From Xestospongia muta (taxonomy: Eukaryota > Porifera > Demospongiae > Haplosclerida > Petrosiidae): a stretch of 64,000 bases of DNA. Each line of letters opens with the position of its first letter. Positions within the stretch are counted from its first letter, which is position 1. Made by a program: the position numbers and the translations under genes. The DNA lies in the NCBI GenBank assembly GCA_963693285.1, contig OY848919.1:9481461-9545460 (forward strand), given 5' to 3'. Under the pieces are notes generated by a model. The model was given only the letters and a program-made list of their open reading frames with translations, was not told the origin of the DNA and made no database searches. This document shows positions 10,288 through 21,520 of the stretch, piece by piece.

Positions 10288-12326
10288 ATGTCTGAACACT
10301 CAGATTCTTGTTTGTTGAGAAAAGATGCAATGGAATCAGGTAATCACAAACTAGCTTTTGGCTATTAAATGTTTCTTATATACTATAGAAGAGCATTTTT
10401 TGACTCCATTTGAGCACATAGCTTCAGGTGATACTATAAAGGAAGGATTAATTGGTAAGGTTAATGTTTCCTATTTTAATTCCTTTAATCAATGTACAAC
10501 TCTTTTTTAAGAAACTCATTAATATTTAATATTCAAATTTTGTTTCCTTTTACAGAAGAGCATTGGGAGAATATTGAAGATTATGACAGTGACATTGAAG
10601 AAGAGATCAACAACGCTCCTTCACAACCAACACTACCCGAGCATGATTCAAATGAACTTGTTACTGAGGCTGCTGCTTTAGCTACTTGGATTGTTTTGTA
10701 TCTGAGCTCATTCAACTACAAAATGGTGTAACGATGATTGTATCTTCATCAAGTTCAACGTATGAAATTCCTATTAGATGCTTGTTGTTGTTTGTTGCTT
10801 GTGACTTGCCAGCAGCAAGAAAAGTTTGTGGGTTTCTATCTTGTGCAGCCAAACGTGGCTGCTCAAGGTGCCTGAAAGAATTTTCTGGTAAACCTGGCAT
10901 GATGGATTATTCAGGCTTTGATAGGTCATTATGGCCTAAAAGGACAAAGGAACAACATCGTTACAGTACTCAATTATTACAACAAGCTAATACTCAACAA
11001 AAACGAGAAGAATTAGAATCACTTTTTGGATGTCAATATTCATCTCTACTTCGACTTCCTTACTTTGATCCAATTCAGATGTTATCTATTGATCCCATGC
11101 ATAATCTTTTTCTGGGGACAGCCAAAAAGATGCTAGATATGGAAAGACCACGGTTTATTAAATAGACATCACTTTGACAGAATTCAAAGTTATGTAAATT
11201 CAGTAAACATTCCTTCTGATATTGGCAGAATTCCACATAAGATTTCTAGTGGTTTTTTCTGATTTTACTGCTGATCAATTCAAGAACTAGGTAAACATAT
11301 ATTCTATTCCTGCTCTGGTTAACATCTTTCCTGAAATCCACTTAGAATGCTGGCGACATTTTGTTTTAGCATGTAGAATTCTTTGCAAGCCAACTCTTGA
11401 CCAGTCAGACATCATTTTATCAGACACTCTTTTGTTAAAATTTTGCCAGAAAGTGGAGACTTTATACGGACCACATGTCATTACACCCAATATGCACATG
11501 CACTGTCATCTAGTTGAGGTAGTAAAAAGCTATAGCCCTATACATGGATTTTGGTTATTCTCTTATGAATGATATAATGGTATCCTTGGTAATCAGCCAC
11601 ACAACAACAAAAACATTGAATCTCAATTAATGAAAAGATTTTTTTGTGACAATTACTTATCCTCATTGTCCCTACCGGAATCATTTAATTCTGAATTGCT
11701 ACTATTGTTTACCAAGCTCAATGCTAGGGAAGTTGGACCATGTCATCAAACACTTCAATCAGACCTTAATGATGAAGGCAAGTACTCATTCCCAAATACG
11801 TATACCCTTGATGTCTTAACAGACAAACATGTAAGTTACCTCACGACTATTTATGCTAAACTTCACCCACAGTCTATGATTTCCTCTACCAACTCAATTT
11901 ACAAAAAGTATTTATCAATTAATCTTCATGGAAAACAATTTCTTGCTTCAGCTAAGAATTCAACACTTTTTGTTGCTCTTGCACATTGGGATGAAACAAT
12001 CTCTGGAACATCTCCAACTCCTTTGTATACCTAATTAGAACGCAACAGTAGCTTTCGTCCTGTAAAGATACATCACTTTGGTTCTGTTTCTTTCAGTGTT
12101 GGAAATGAGGTTTCAAACTTACCAATAGCTGTTTGTTCATGGTATCTCCCCCATCAACAATTTGGTAGGATAGGTAAACCTGTGCTGATCTGTTGTGCTG
12201 ACAAATTTGAACATCCAAGTTATGATTGTTTTGTTCCTGTTCACTTAATAAAGCAGCGTTGTTCATATTCAAAGGTCTTTATCCAAGACGAATGGTTGCT
12301 ACAACTCATACCTCTTATTGAGTGAA
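10288..12326 (+). pseudogene. Decayed Tnp2-type (EnSpm/CACTA-like) transposase gene
   Basis: The N-terminal exons are small and properly bordered: 10288-10339 (ATG, donor GTAATC), 10389-10454 (acceptor TATAG, donor GTAAGG) and 10556 onward (acceptor TTTACAG). The two later exons both begin E-E-H, suggesting an internal exon duplication. The body has family hallmarks: CDLPAARKVCGFLSCAAKRGC (zinc-binding Cys), RLPYFDPIQMLSIDPMHNL, then ECWRHFVLACRIL, ITPNMHMHCHL, GFWLFSYE and YNGILGNQPHNN. It is dead: a frame change near 10690, a TAG after 11160, frame breaks at 11165-11285, TGA at 11570-11572 replacing a residue between SYE and YNG, and a stop near 12034 after which reading resumes to 12326. 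No terminal inverted repeats were identified. Family assignment is confident; superfamily naming is from memory of Tnp2 proteins. Confidence 0.8.
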
Positions 12327-13525
12327 GAAATTATTCTGCTCTTAAACAATAATGTATTTTCACATTTGTGCTCAGACAAAGTTTTCATATATTATTACTT
12401 TAGACCCAAGTTAACATTAATTTCTGTACTAAAGTAAATTCAATAATACTCATACCTCATTCTATATGATAAACAAATGTGACCTATCTATCCATTATCC
12501 TACAGCTACTAATAGGTGACAGATTTGACACATTATAGGTAACAAATTATTTCAGATATCATTAGCTGACCAAAATATGTTATATACTGTATCAGGATAA
12601 CTACAGTAAATTTCCAGGATACCTCAGGCTTAACTATCCTGTTCATTTCCAATAAGCCAAATTTTCAGGATAGTTGGCTTTTTGTCTAGTGACTATTGCA
12701 CACTATTAATTAATGTGATTTTATGTCTGCCAACATTTATTCAACTTAAACAGTTCAGTGCAGAGAATTAGGATTGGTATAGTTACATAAAGTATCTAAA
12801 AGTGTTTGAGTACTCCAAGTAAGAAGAAAGCAATAAAATGAACAGGAAATTAAAAAGCTGCAAAGAAGTCTTTAATTATTTGAAGAATAAAACATTGATG
12901 ACTAATTAGTTCTTTATATAACATTCAAACTAGCTTGTTTGTAAAATCGTTGTTGTTAAAATTATGTGACAACTTCTATATACTTTCCCATTGGGTTAGT
13001 ATAATATAATAAAATTATTGATTTTCATTTTGATGGTACACACTGTCATTTTGTTGTATAGAGTTGACACTTTGACAATTTACATTAACAATTTAAAAGT
13101 TTACGTTATGAGAATTGATATTTGGGGAATTGATAATTTGATTATTGATAACACTGATGCTAACTAGATTACACACCATATATAAATTGTACTATATGAT
13201 ACATACATAATATATCATTATTAATCATTTAAATTCTATGCAATGTTTTGAGCAAACACTTCAATTAAATTGATAGTGATGGCATTTTTAGGATAAAGTA
13301 TGTGATGGATGGAAAGATTACTTACCTTATAAAAATCAAGAAATGTTTATTATTGTTTTTTGTTTTCGAGTAATGGCCATAATTATTTCTATGTTACTTT
13401 TCATTTTCATAATTATTGATTTACAAAGATACTGAATTAGTAGTTAAGAATAAAGGCAACAAATTTCGATATCCATAGTTTGTACTTTAGTCATGTCAAT
13501 CTTGTATTGCTGTTAATTACAAATA
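12327..13525. other. Gene-free stretch between transposase relic and transporter
   Basis: AT-rich with no ORF of interest. It presumably contains the promoter of the transporter starting at 13526. The inverted GATA pair found upstream of the minus-strand transporter copies is not present here. Confidence 0.5.
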
Positions 13526-15070
13526 ATGAAGCAGTTAACTTGTAACAAGAAAAGGATTGGGTGTGTAAGTTCTGGTATTATACTGCTTATTATTCTATGG
13601 AATGCTTTGATGTATGCTCAAGTTAGTTTATTAAGGTATATTGCAACAACCACTTACATTGATATCCATGTGGAACATGACAAACGTTTGTATGCCTTGT
13701 TTGATTTTGTATATTGCATACCATATTTCTTATTCCCCCTCTTTGGATTATTTGCTGATATAAAGACTGGTAGATATATATCTATCATTGCTGGTGTACA
13801 CTTCTCATTTGTGTCTTGGTTAATTGTTGGCTTAACGTTATTTATTAAGATATACTTCACATTAGAGCTACCTATTTTAATTCTTTTGGGTCTTTTTTTT
13901 ATTTTACAAGTTATTGGATACTGTAGTTTTCGGTCCAATATTATCCAGTTCAATATTGATCAAGCTATTGGAGCTTCAGCTGATGAACTGAGTACTATCA
14001 TTTATTGGGACTCTATGAGTATGCCAATCGTGTATGTTCTTATTGAAATTGGACAATGCCTTATCAAGGAGTTTATCATTGTGTGCTATGTTGTATCAGG
14101 TGTTGCTTTGTCTACAGTTCTTATCACTAATTATCTCTTTAAACATCAGTTAGATACAACACCTCAGATTACCAATCCTATTAAGCTAATTGCTAAAGTA
14201 TTCAACTATGCCAGAAAAAACAAGTACCCAAGGAATCGAAGTGCCTTGACATACTGGGAGAATGAGGTCCCTTCTCGACTAGAATTGGGTAAGGAAAAGT
14301 ATGGAGGACCTTTCTCAGAGGAGCAGGTAGAAGATGTCAAAACAATTATGAGATTAACACCATTACTCATCAGCGTAGTCGGTTTATTTTGTGCAGAGGA
14401 GACAAGATGGAATAGCTTTTCTAGTTTAGACAAAGGCATGCAGTTCATTTCATGTTTTATATTAAATAATTCCTTAGAGTTTATAGTTGTTTTAGTTATT
14501 CTACTATTGCATCAACTGATAATACATTCCTGTTTTAATAAATGGATTCCACGTATGCTTAGAAGAATTGGGCTGGGTTTGGTTTTTGCTTTCTCGATTC
14601 CACTTTATTATGTTCTCATGCTTGCTTGTAAGGACCACTTTCAATTAAACACCAATTCATATCCAGCTATTATTGTACCTCAAATTTTGGTTGGAATGTC
14701 ATTTGCATTAATTTTTCCAACATCCTTGGAATTTACAATTGCTCAGTCTCCACATGATATGAGAGGATTTATGATTGGACTGTGGTATGCAGGATTTGGA
14801 ATTGGATATGTACTCAGTATCAATGGCAAATATTTTTTTAAATGTGAAGGAGATGTTATCTGCCAAAATCTTTACTATTTTGTCTTTAAAAGTTTGATAA
14901 TTTTGGTCATACTGATAGTGTACCTGATACTTGCTAAGTGTTACAAGTTACGAGTGAGAGAGAATGAAGTCAATGTACATTTGATAGCTGAGGAACATTA
15001 TGACAGATACATTGAACAGGAAGTAGAGTACAGGAGAGAAATGGGATTGTCACTTGAGTCCTCAGACTAA
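13526..15070 (+). CDS. SLC15/POT-like MFS transporter
   Basis: An intronless 514-residue ORF starting at ATG, with about 12 membrane segments. An MFS A-like loop, GLFADIKTGRYIS, follows TM2. SNIIQFNIDQAIGAS lies near TM4-TM5. The long central cytoplasmic loop contains NPIKLIAK, KYPRNRSALTYWE and EKYGGPFSEEQVEDVK, which I recognise from invertebrate SLC15-like proteins. LEFTIAQSPHDMRG (Glu402) matches the TM10 region of the proton-oligopeptide transporter family, where a Glu helps bind substrate. The TM1 ExxER proton-coupling motif of classic POTs is absent, so proton coupling and peptide transport are inferred from family only. The charged C-terminus (KLRVRENEVNVHLI..EHY) is shared by all copies in the window. 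This copy is on the opposite strand to the array at 29-60 kb and is more divergent. Confidence 0.85.
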   Translation: MKQLTCNKKRIGCVSSGIILLIILWNALMYAQVSLLRYIATTTYIDIHVEHDKRLYALFDFVYCIPYFLFPLFGLFADIKTGRYISIIAGVHFSFVSWLIVGLTLFIKIYFTLELPILILLGLFFILQVIGYCSFRSNIIQFNIDQAIGASADELSTIIYWDSMSMPIVYVLIEIGQCLIKEFIIVCYVVSGVALSTVLITNYLFKHQLDTTPQITNPIKLIAKVFNYARKNKYPRNRSALTYWENEVPSRLELGKEKYGGPFSEEQVEDVKTIMRLTPLLISVVGLFCAEETRWNSFSSLDKGMQFISCFILNNSLEFIVVLVILLLHQLIIHSCFNKWIPRMLRRIGLGLVFAFSIPLYYVLMLACKDHFQLNTNSYPAIIVPQILVGMSFALIFPTSLEFTIAQSPHDMRGFMIGLWYAGFGIGYVLSINGKYFFKCEGDVICQNLYYFVFKSLIILVILIVYLILAKCYKLRVRENEVNVHLIAEEHYDRYIEQEVEYRREMGLSLESSD

Positions 15071-15137
15071 AGTAGTGTTCTATGAAGTTTTGTAAACTTT
15101 TATACGTTCTCTTGTCTTAATTTCATTTTTGTTATAT

Positions 15138-15143
15138 AATAAA
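15138..15143 (+). terminator. Polyadenylation signal of the plus-strand transporter
   Basis: AATAAA lies about 70 nt after the stop codon at 15070, with T-rich sequence around it. This is the expected position for a 3'-end signal. Confidence 0.5.
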
Positions 15144-15164
15144 TGCAACTTTTTAAATTGAATT

Positions 15165-15670
15165 TATGGTCTGACTTTAATCTTTGACAGAAAATCATTA
15201 TCATTCATATTTGTGTGTTCTTACTGTGTACTTGTACTTGTTTGTCCATACAATCAGTCATAGTAGTGGTTTATATTAGTAATTGGCACAAACAGATGGT
15301 GCATGCCGAATAAAATATGAATCTATGTAATTATATTTACTGTCTGTCATTCTAATGTTTTGAATTGAAACTTTGTATTGTCTTGCTTTATTATATGTAT
15401 CGTATGTCACAAAATTGTGAAACCACTCTATAGTGAATAATTCAATCAAACGAGCATCCAAAAGATTTAAAGCTTTTGTGGTTATCTTCAATAATATTCA
15501 GTTTGTATAGTTTTTGTAACAACTTTTTACAGTGATTGTTTAGAATTTTAAAGAGATCAAGTTTTAACGTATCCAACAATCTCAGTATTTTTATTAGTTT
15601 CTACCTATATAATGTTTAGTCAGTTTAATTGTTATAAATACCATCATTAAGATCTTTCTCAGATTGTCCC
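15165..15670 (+). repeat. 3' flank of transporter, duplicated at 38.61-39.16 kb
   Basis: Shared text in order: 'TTTAATCTTTGACAG', 'GGCACAA.CAGA.GGTG.ATGCC', 'GAATTGAAACTTTGTATTG', 'GAAACCACTCTATAG', 'TTTAAAGAGATCAAGTTT'. The second copy lies beside a decayed transporter relic (39.6-40.2 kb), so the pair probably marks an old duplication of a whole transporter gene with its 3' flank. Confidence 0.65.
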
Positions 15671-16491
15671 TGACAAAAGAAATGATTCCCTACCAGAAAA
15701 TGACCCCAAATGACCTTCAGGAAGAAGTGCTGTCACAACTACACTCAGGTCATCAAGGAATACACATATGTAAGGAAAAAGCTCGCTGCTCAGGTTGTGG
15801 CAGTACAGCTTTTTGATAATTTGAACATGATCAGCAAGAAAACTCATTTCACAAACCAATGTCTTCATTTCGAATTCAGTACCTCTACGACAGCATTATT
15901 TCATATTCATAAATTTAATATATACATATATTACAATTAATAACTACAATGATTATTGTTAATAACTTAGTTATTTAAATAGCACGTGCTATATCTGCTC
16001 TCCCCTCTGTTGTATCTGCTCTAGGACTTTTGCTATAGTGAAAGGAAGAAGGTTATCTGACTGTAGACAGTGCAACTGCAATAACATGTAGTTCTACGTA
16101 ATATATTAAACACCTTTAGTACACATAGGTCATGTTCATATATAAACAAAACTGTACGATGTATATGCTTTGTCCAATTTGAGAATATCACTTACTTGGT
16201 GTTATATCTCTGGGTAGAAATAAATTAGAGAGATATTTTTTGCAGAAAGTTCAATAGGTTTTGCTACTTTGTAGATTTTGTATAATTCATAATTGTTGCA
16301 ATTGTATTTAAGTTCAACATTTTTTATAGAAAAACAACTTGAGCTTCCAAAATTAAAAATTGCATAAAACTATTACAAAAACTAAAAAGAGAACTTAGTA
16401 AAAGTAAAGCCTAGGAATCAATAAAACTGCTCAAGAATTCTACTAAAATTAGTTCATTGTTTGATAGAAGTTGAATGAGATTAATCAGCCA
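15671..16491. other. Gene-free stretch
   Basis: No convincing coding sequence. It lies between the 3' flank of the plus-strand transporter and the 3' end of the minus-strand protease, so it should contain the protease 3' UTR. Confidence 0.4.
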
Positions 16492-17487
16492 TTATCCACC
16501 ATAATTGTTAATAACAAAATTTGTTATAGCGTAGTATTCACTGGTCATACGAGTTCCACTGTTTGTACCTTGAAAGAAACCATAAGCATGTACTCCAATG
16601 ATTGTGTACACATTATTACTCTTACGGTAGTAGACAGCACTGCCACTGTTACCACCATAAGTATCACACGTATATTTCAGACGTTTATCAACAACTTGAG
16701 CAAGAGGACAACTGGTACCATAGAGACACCATTTTGGGAGGTCTGCTGGGTAGCCATAAATGAAAATAGTTGTTTCAGCAGCTGTAGGAGTTAGTGAAGT
16801 AAAGGTCATTGTCACTGGAGAGGGACTACTCACAATGATCCAACCAATATCATATTCAGGACGAGGGTTGTTAATCCATTCGTTAATGGTAAGAACCTCA
16901 TTCCAAGTATGAACTTGCCCTTTATTTGGATCACAGTCCTTCGCACGATGGACATTCAAATTATCATACCATCCAGTCCTGCCATGGACACAATGTCCTG
17001 CAGTCAGAACAACCTTTGGAGCTACAAATGTTCCAGTACATCCGATAGCGACACGTCCAATGGCTGTATAAGGAAAAACATTTGGAACTTGTCGTTGACG
17101 AGAGTCTGGTCCAATGACGGAACGTTTCTCAGACAGGTCCTCTAGTGAGTCTTCTAGAACCTTACGAAATTCAGCAGGATGATGTGTTGGTAGTTCCACA
17201 TTTTCATCAACTTTATCTTCTTTCGTGTAGAAGAGACTCTCGACATCTTCTAGAGATCCAGTGTATTCGTATCCATCTTTGGTTACCATAACAAGTCGAA
17301 GACCCTCTAGGAATTCGTCTGTGCCCTCAAGAGGTGCAGCTTTGTCACTGAATCTGACAGGCATACCAACGATGCTCTTTAAGGGAGAGAACTCAATCTT
17401 TTTCCCTCGCATTTGAGGACGAGCATCTATGGAACCCCAAAGGAGGACAGAGCTGGTCAATACAAAAAGGATCATTGATACCATCAT
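16492..17487 (-). CDS. Secreted V8-like trypsin-fold serine protease
   Basis: The start is the ATG at 17487 (331 residues). An upstream in-frame TTG adds 20 residues and was rejected because the ATG begins a clean signal peptide (MMVSMILFVLTSSVLLWGSI). Counted from that TTG, His185 sits in LTAGHC, Asp233 in PEYDIG and Ser301 in YGGNSGS: a complete S1-type catalytic triad. About 110 residues between signal peptide and catalytic domain form an acidic propeptide; VIGPDSR...VPNVFPYTAIG marks its end, in the style of glutamyl-endopeptidase (V8-like, S1B) proteases. Cys pairs flank the His and lie at 274/280. The protein is probably exported as a zymogen and cleaved near the GPDSR region. The substrate is unknown, and no strong P1 specificity call can be made. 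It is an isolated, intronless gene. Confidence 0.85.
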   Translation of the reverse strand: MMVSMILFVLTSSVLLWGSIDARPQMRGKKIEFSPLKSIVGMPVRFSDKAAPLEGTDEFLEGLRLVMVTKDGYEYTGSLEDVESLFYTKEDKVDENVELPTHHPAEFRKVLEDSLEDLSEKRSVIGPDSRQRQVPNVFPYTAIGRVAIGCTGTFVAPKVVLTAGHCVHGRTGWYDNLNVHRAKDCDPNKGQVHTWNEVLTINEWINNPRPEYDIGWIIVSSPSPVTMTFTSLTPTAAETTIFIYGYPADLPKWCLYGTSCPLAQVVDKRLKYTCDTYGGNSGSAVYYRKSNNVYTIIGVHAYGFFQGTNSGTRMTSEYYAITNFVINNYGG

Positions 17488-17572
17488 TGTAAGTTGAGAC
17501 TTGCAAAGATGTGAATAACAAATTAATAGTATGCGTTGTAAAAGCAACTGCTACTTGTCTGTAATTGGTCTG

Positions 17573-17582
17573 CTTATATATA
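17573..17582 (-). promoter_or_regulatory. TATA box of the protease gene
   Basis: The minus strand reads TATATAAG about 90 bp upstream of the ATG at 17487. The spacing would put transcription start near 17545 and give a short 5' UTR. Confidence 0.45.
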
Positions 17583-17819
17583 CTCCAATGATCTCATAAC
17601 TAGAGTCATGTTGTCATGGTAACATACACTTCAATAATATAGTGTTGTAGGTGGTTTTATTGAAGTATCAATAACAAATTTATACATCAGACTAACTGTC
17701 TCCAAGAGTATGTTTTTCGTGATTTAAGTCATTCTATTCCATATTTGTGGTGACTTGAGTTATTCTATTCCATATTATCAGTATTTTCATATCCTTGTTT
17801 ATTAAGTAAATTATGAAAA

Positions 17820-18990
17820 TTTATATATATACCAGACTAACAGTCTCCAAAATTAAAACCAAACTAACAATTTTGTTTTAATTGAGTTATATTACAATAA
17901 GTTTCATACATGTAGAAAAAGATATTTTATGTATATCTAATTAATTGGTAACACAAAGTAATTGAAGAATCGTGTTATTGCATATATTTATACTTATATC
18001 AAATGCATATAGTAAAGTGCTACAGGTATTTTGATTAAAGTATCACTAATAAATTTATACACCACACTATCTGTCTTAAAGATTATGTTACTCGATTCCA
18101 AATTATCAGTCTATCCATTTCCTTGTTCATTAAGTTACTTATGCAAGTTTATATACTAGACTAACAGTCCCAAAATTTAACACAAACTAAAACTTTTTTA
18201 ATTGAGTTACATAAGAGTAACTTTTATACATGTAGAAATGTCTATAGAGATTTGATATATCTATTTTTAATTTAGTAAAATGAAGTAATTAAAGAATCAT
18301 GTTTTTGGATATATTTATACTTATATCAAATGCATGATAAGTTTGCATAAAATATGCATTGAGTGTGCATATATCTGATATATAGTTATTATAGAATTTA
18401 GAACATCATATATTATATGTACATAATATGTATGTCTAAAACTTATAGTAAATGTGTAAATTAGTTTCATACTTCAAACAAAGTAATTTGTAGCTTACAA
18501 AGGATGGATTACTATGGAATCTAAGATTCATTTAAATTACTCACTATATAGATTGTTGCTTTGTAATAGTACAACATACCAACAGATTATATAATTATGA
18601 GTAAGTAACATGAATTCAATAGATTTCATAATAATCTACTAATATATGTAAGAAACAAATTGGCTGCAATTGTTTGAATAAAATTTTATTCTTACAATGA
18701 AACAAAATTTGTGGGATGTATAATAATTATATATGTACATTACTACGTGTATATTATTTAACTCAAAAATTTGTTTAACAGCCTGATACAGGATGACCAG
18801 TCCATTTTAAGTTTAGATCCTTGAAATGATATGGAGCTCAATAGAGTACTAAAATATCATCAAACAACGTGTATAATAGAAGGAGTGATAAAGATAATGG
18901 GAAGAATAAAAGTGGTATATGTAGATAAAATAAAAGAGATGAAGATACATATGCCATCGTATATATATATTGTCTTATCTTGTCTTTATC
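17820..18990 (+). repeat. Dispersed 1.1 kb repeat, copy 2
   Basis: Same module order as 7640-8750, with the initial module ('GACTAACAGTC..AAAATT') repeated at 17835 and 18165, so this copy is partly internally duplicated. The short ORF at 18831-19022 also occurs in degraded form in the third copy, so it belongs to the repeat and is not an independent gene. Confidence 0.65.
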
Positions 18991-19239
18991 TATCAATTTT
19001 ATCTGACACACTCACTATTTAGTTGCATAAACAAATGTACATGTAAAATATTTCTGTTGCCTAATGAACTTATGTAAATAACAAGTAATTTCAATATATA
19101 TTAATAACATTTAAGCTAGTAAACATTTTTGTGACTAGATTTAATTATGACATCATTGTTTTCATAATGATATATAAAATATTAAGAGATTAAATGTCAA
19201 GTAATAAATCTTTGCCAACTTATTATTCCATCTGTCCAT

Positions 19240-19930
19240 TAATAACATAGTCATTGTAGAATATAGAACATCATATATTATATGTACAAAGTATGTATGT
19301 CTAAAACTTTATCTACTCGTTAAGGAATATGGCTTGTATAATAAATATGATCATCAAAATATGTCTACTAGTTTCACACTTCAAACAAAGTAATTTGTAG
19401 CTTACAAAGGGTGGATTACTATGGAATTCAAAATTCATTGAAATTACTCACTGTATAATTTGTTGCTTTGTAATAGTACAACATACCAACAAATTATATA
19501 ATTATCATGAGTAAGTAACATGAATTCAACAGATTCCATAATAATCTACTGATGTAAGCTACATATTGGTTGCAATTTTTATAATAAACAATTAATTTTT
19601 ACAATGAAACAAAATTTGTGAGATGTATAATATGCATTTACATTACTACATGTATATTATACAACTCACAAATTTGCTTAACAGTCTGATACAGGACGAA
19701 AAGTCCATTCTAATTTTAAATCCTAGAAAGGATATGGAACTGCATAGAGTACCAAAATATCAAAAAACTACTTGTATAATAGAAGGAGTGATAAAGATAA
19801 CAGGAAGAAAGAAAGTGGTACATGTAGATAAAATAGAAGAAAACAAAAATACATATGCCATTATATAATATATCTTGTCTAATGTGTTTTATCTATCAAT
19901 CTTATCTGACACACCCATCCACGCTATCCA
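19240..19930 (+). repeat. Dispersed 1.1 kb repeat, copy 3 (5' truncated)
   Basis: Begins with the 'GAATATAGAACATCATATATTATATGTAC' module and continues through 'AACATACCAACAAATT' to the GATAAAATAGAAGA tail. It is in tandem with copy 2 and lacks the first about 500 bp. Confidence 0.65.
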
Positions 19931-20521
19931 ATTTGGCATCAAAAAATTATACTTGTATTATCTTTCTTTTGTCTAATGAACTTATCTAAATAACAAATAA
20001 TATCAAAATAATATTAACAGTGAAGCCAGTAGACATTCTTATGTATAAAATTAATTATGACATCATCGCGATCATAATAACTTAAGAGATTAAAAGTCAA
20101 GTAATAATAAATCTTACCAATTATTATTCCATCCGTCCACTAATCATTTATCTTTCTGCCTACTGTCAGTCCAGCATGGTAGTTCTTAATATATAGGGAC
20201 AGTGCAAGAAAGAATGACTGCTGCATATTATCTATTGCACATCATATCCACAGATCTCTCTTATAACAAAGAAACTGATCTAACAATATTGTTGAAAAGT
20301 CTTAGGCGAAGGGTAATAGGTTAATGTTTTCGAGTGTTGTCTCAGTAGCTCGCGAGGCCAGACCCCTTGTTAGAGAGGAAGGATCTGGCATCCCACACAT
20401 AATACAGTTTAGAGTTATCTCCCTCCCCAGCATTCCTACTGATGCCACTGTTCGGTCAAGAGGTACCTACGGAAGCCGAGGAAGGACATACTATTTGTCA
20501 TTATTATAGAACGGTTGAATA
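19931..20521. other. Gene-free stretch with a local CpG-rich patch
   Basis: From about 20315 the composition changes sharply: 'GTAGCTCGCGAGGCCAGACC' and neighbouring GC-rich text stand out from the AT-rich background. This could be the 5' part of the element that carries the SWIM/YqaJ-type gene. Confidence 0.35.
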
Positions 20522-20539
20522 ACGTCACAAATATGACGT
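20522..20539. promoter_or_regulatory. CRE/ATF-like palindrome
   Basis: ACGTCA and TGACGT half-sites face each other across six bases, followed by AACGTT and an ETS-like ACTTCCG. They lie about 110 bp before the first recognisable exon of the SWIM/YqaJ-type relic, which suggests its promoter. Confidence 0.3.
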
Positions 20540-20649
20540 AACGTTACTTCCGTATAGCAAAAGCTCAGCTGCCCACTTTCTTCTATTCAGGCCTGAGTTT
20601 GTAAAAAAAAGACACAAGCTGCTCCGTAATCAAACTACTTCTATAGGCT

Positions 20650-21520
20650 AGATGGCAAAATGAAGGCAAGATATTGCGACAAAATAGCTTGTATAAGAAA
20701 GAGGATCCTTATACAATGAAGAAGAATGAGTTCATAGCTCAGTTGCCAACATTAGGGTAAGTGGCTCTGTCTTGTGAGATCTTCATTATGTCATTATAAC
20801 TACCTAGGTATTGTGTTTTACCTTCTTCACACAACTAGTTTTGTAACGTTGAATTGGAGGAGGTGAAGAAATATAAAAGTTTACAGAGATACAAGTACTT
20901 CAGCAGAGGTTGGCTGCTGGAAGTTGAGTGGAAGACACACTCTGAGGAAGAAATCATCTGTATTTTGAGTAACGTGAGGCACAGCTATGCCTCAAGCAAT
21001 CCTCCACTGCATCTGTGGTTATTAATTAAGCGAAGTGGGGCTGTCATAGTAGCTCCATTGTATGTACATGGCTGGATTAGCTGAGACATCTTCTCACATA
21101 GGAGCTGTTCTTCATTGGATAGAAGCTGCTGTCCGTGTTAACACGAGTGCCACGTGTACTTCGAAGAAAAATACTTGGCTTATGCCAACAACAAAGGAGA
21201 ACATCCCATTTTTAGAACTGAGCCAAATTAATTTCAGTACCCCTAAAAAACTGCCAAAAGAGACAATTACACAGTGATGACTGCCTCAAATCAGCAGTCA
21301 CAACAAAGTAGTGCAGCCACCAACTGCATTCAAATGTCAACAAACCTAAAGAAGGAAAATTTCTTCAAAGAAATAGCAAAAGAAAAGAACGTGAAAAGAA
21401 AAAGAGTAAATGGAAATGGCTGCTGATTTCACCATGGAGAAGATAACTGAAAATAGGTTAAACAACTAGCTCAGATGACCATTGATCAATCAAGATCTGA
21501 ACAATGGTTTCATAATAGAG
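20650..21520 (+). pseudogene. SWIM zinc-finger / YqaJ-type recombinase-like gene, decayed
   Basis: The first exon reads ...LYKKEDPYTMKKNEFIAQLPTL and ends with donor GTAAGT after 20756. Exon 2 (from about 20838) contains EEVKKYKSLQRYKYFSRGW, a recognisable start of the SWIM-plus-YqaJ family common as repeats in invertebrate genomes. The SWIM finger follows at 21045-21115 after a +1 frame change; it reads C.Y.AGLAETSSH where intact members have CxC...CSH, so two zinc ligands are lost. KKNTWLMPT and a KINF-like stretch follow, then stops. RSEQWFHNRAGRI at 21490-21520 matches the first conserved block of the YqaJ nuclease domain, after which homology ends abruptly. Family from memory; no search done. 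Confidence 0.6.

Noticed and set aside
13654..14448. Minus-strand ORFs opposite the plus-strand transporter
   Set aside because: Shadow frames of a well-supported coding gene.
18831..19868. Two similar plus-strand ORFs (18831-19022, 19623-19868)
   Set aside because: Similarity is explained by the repeat copies themselves; ends and starts are not conserved and there is no domain.
7640..19930. 1.1-kb repeat copies as long terminal repeats of a retroelement
   Set aside because: Copies 2 and 3 are tandem and truncated, no TG...CA ends, no reverse transcriptase between them.
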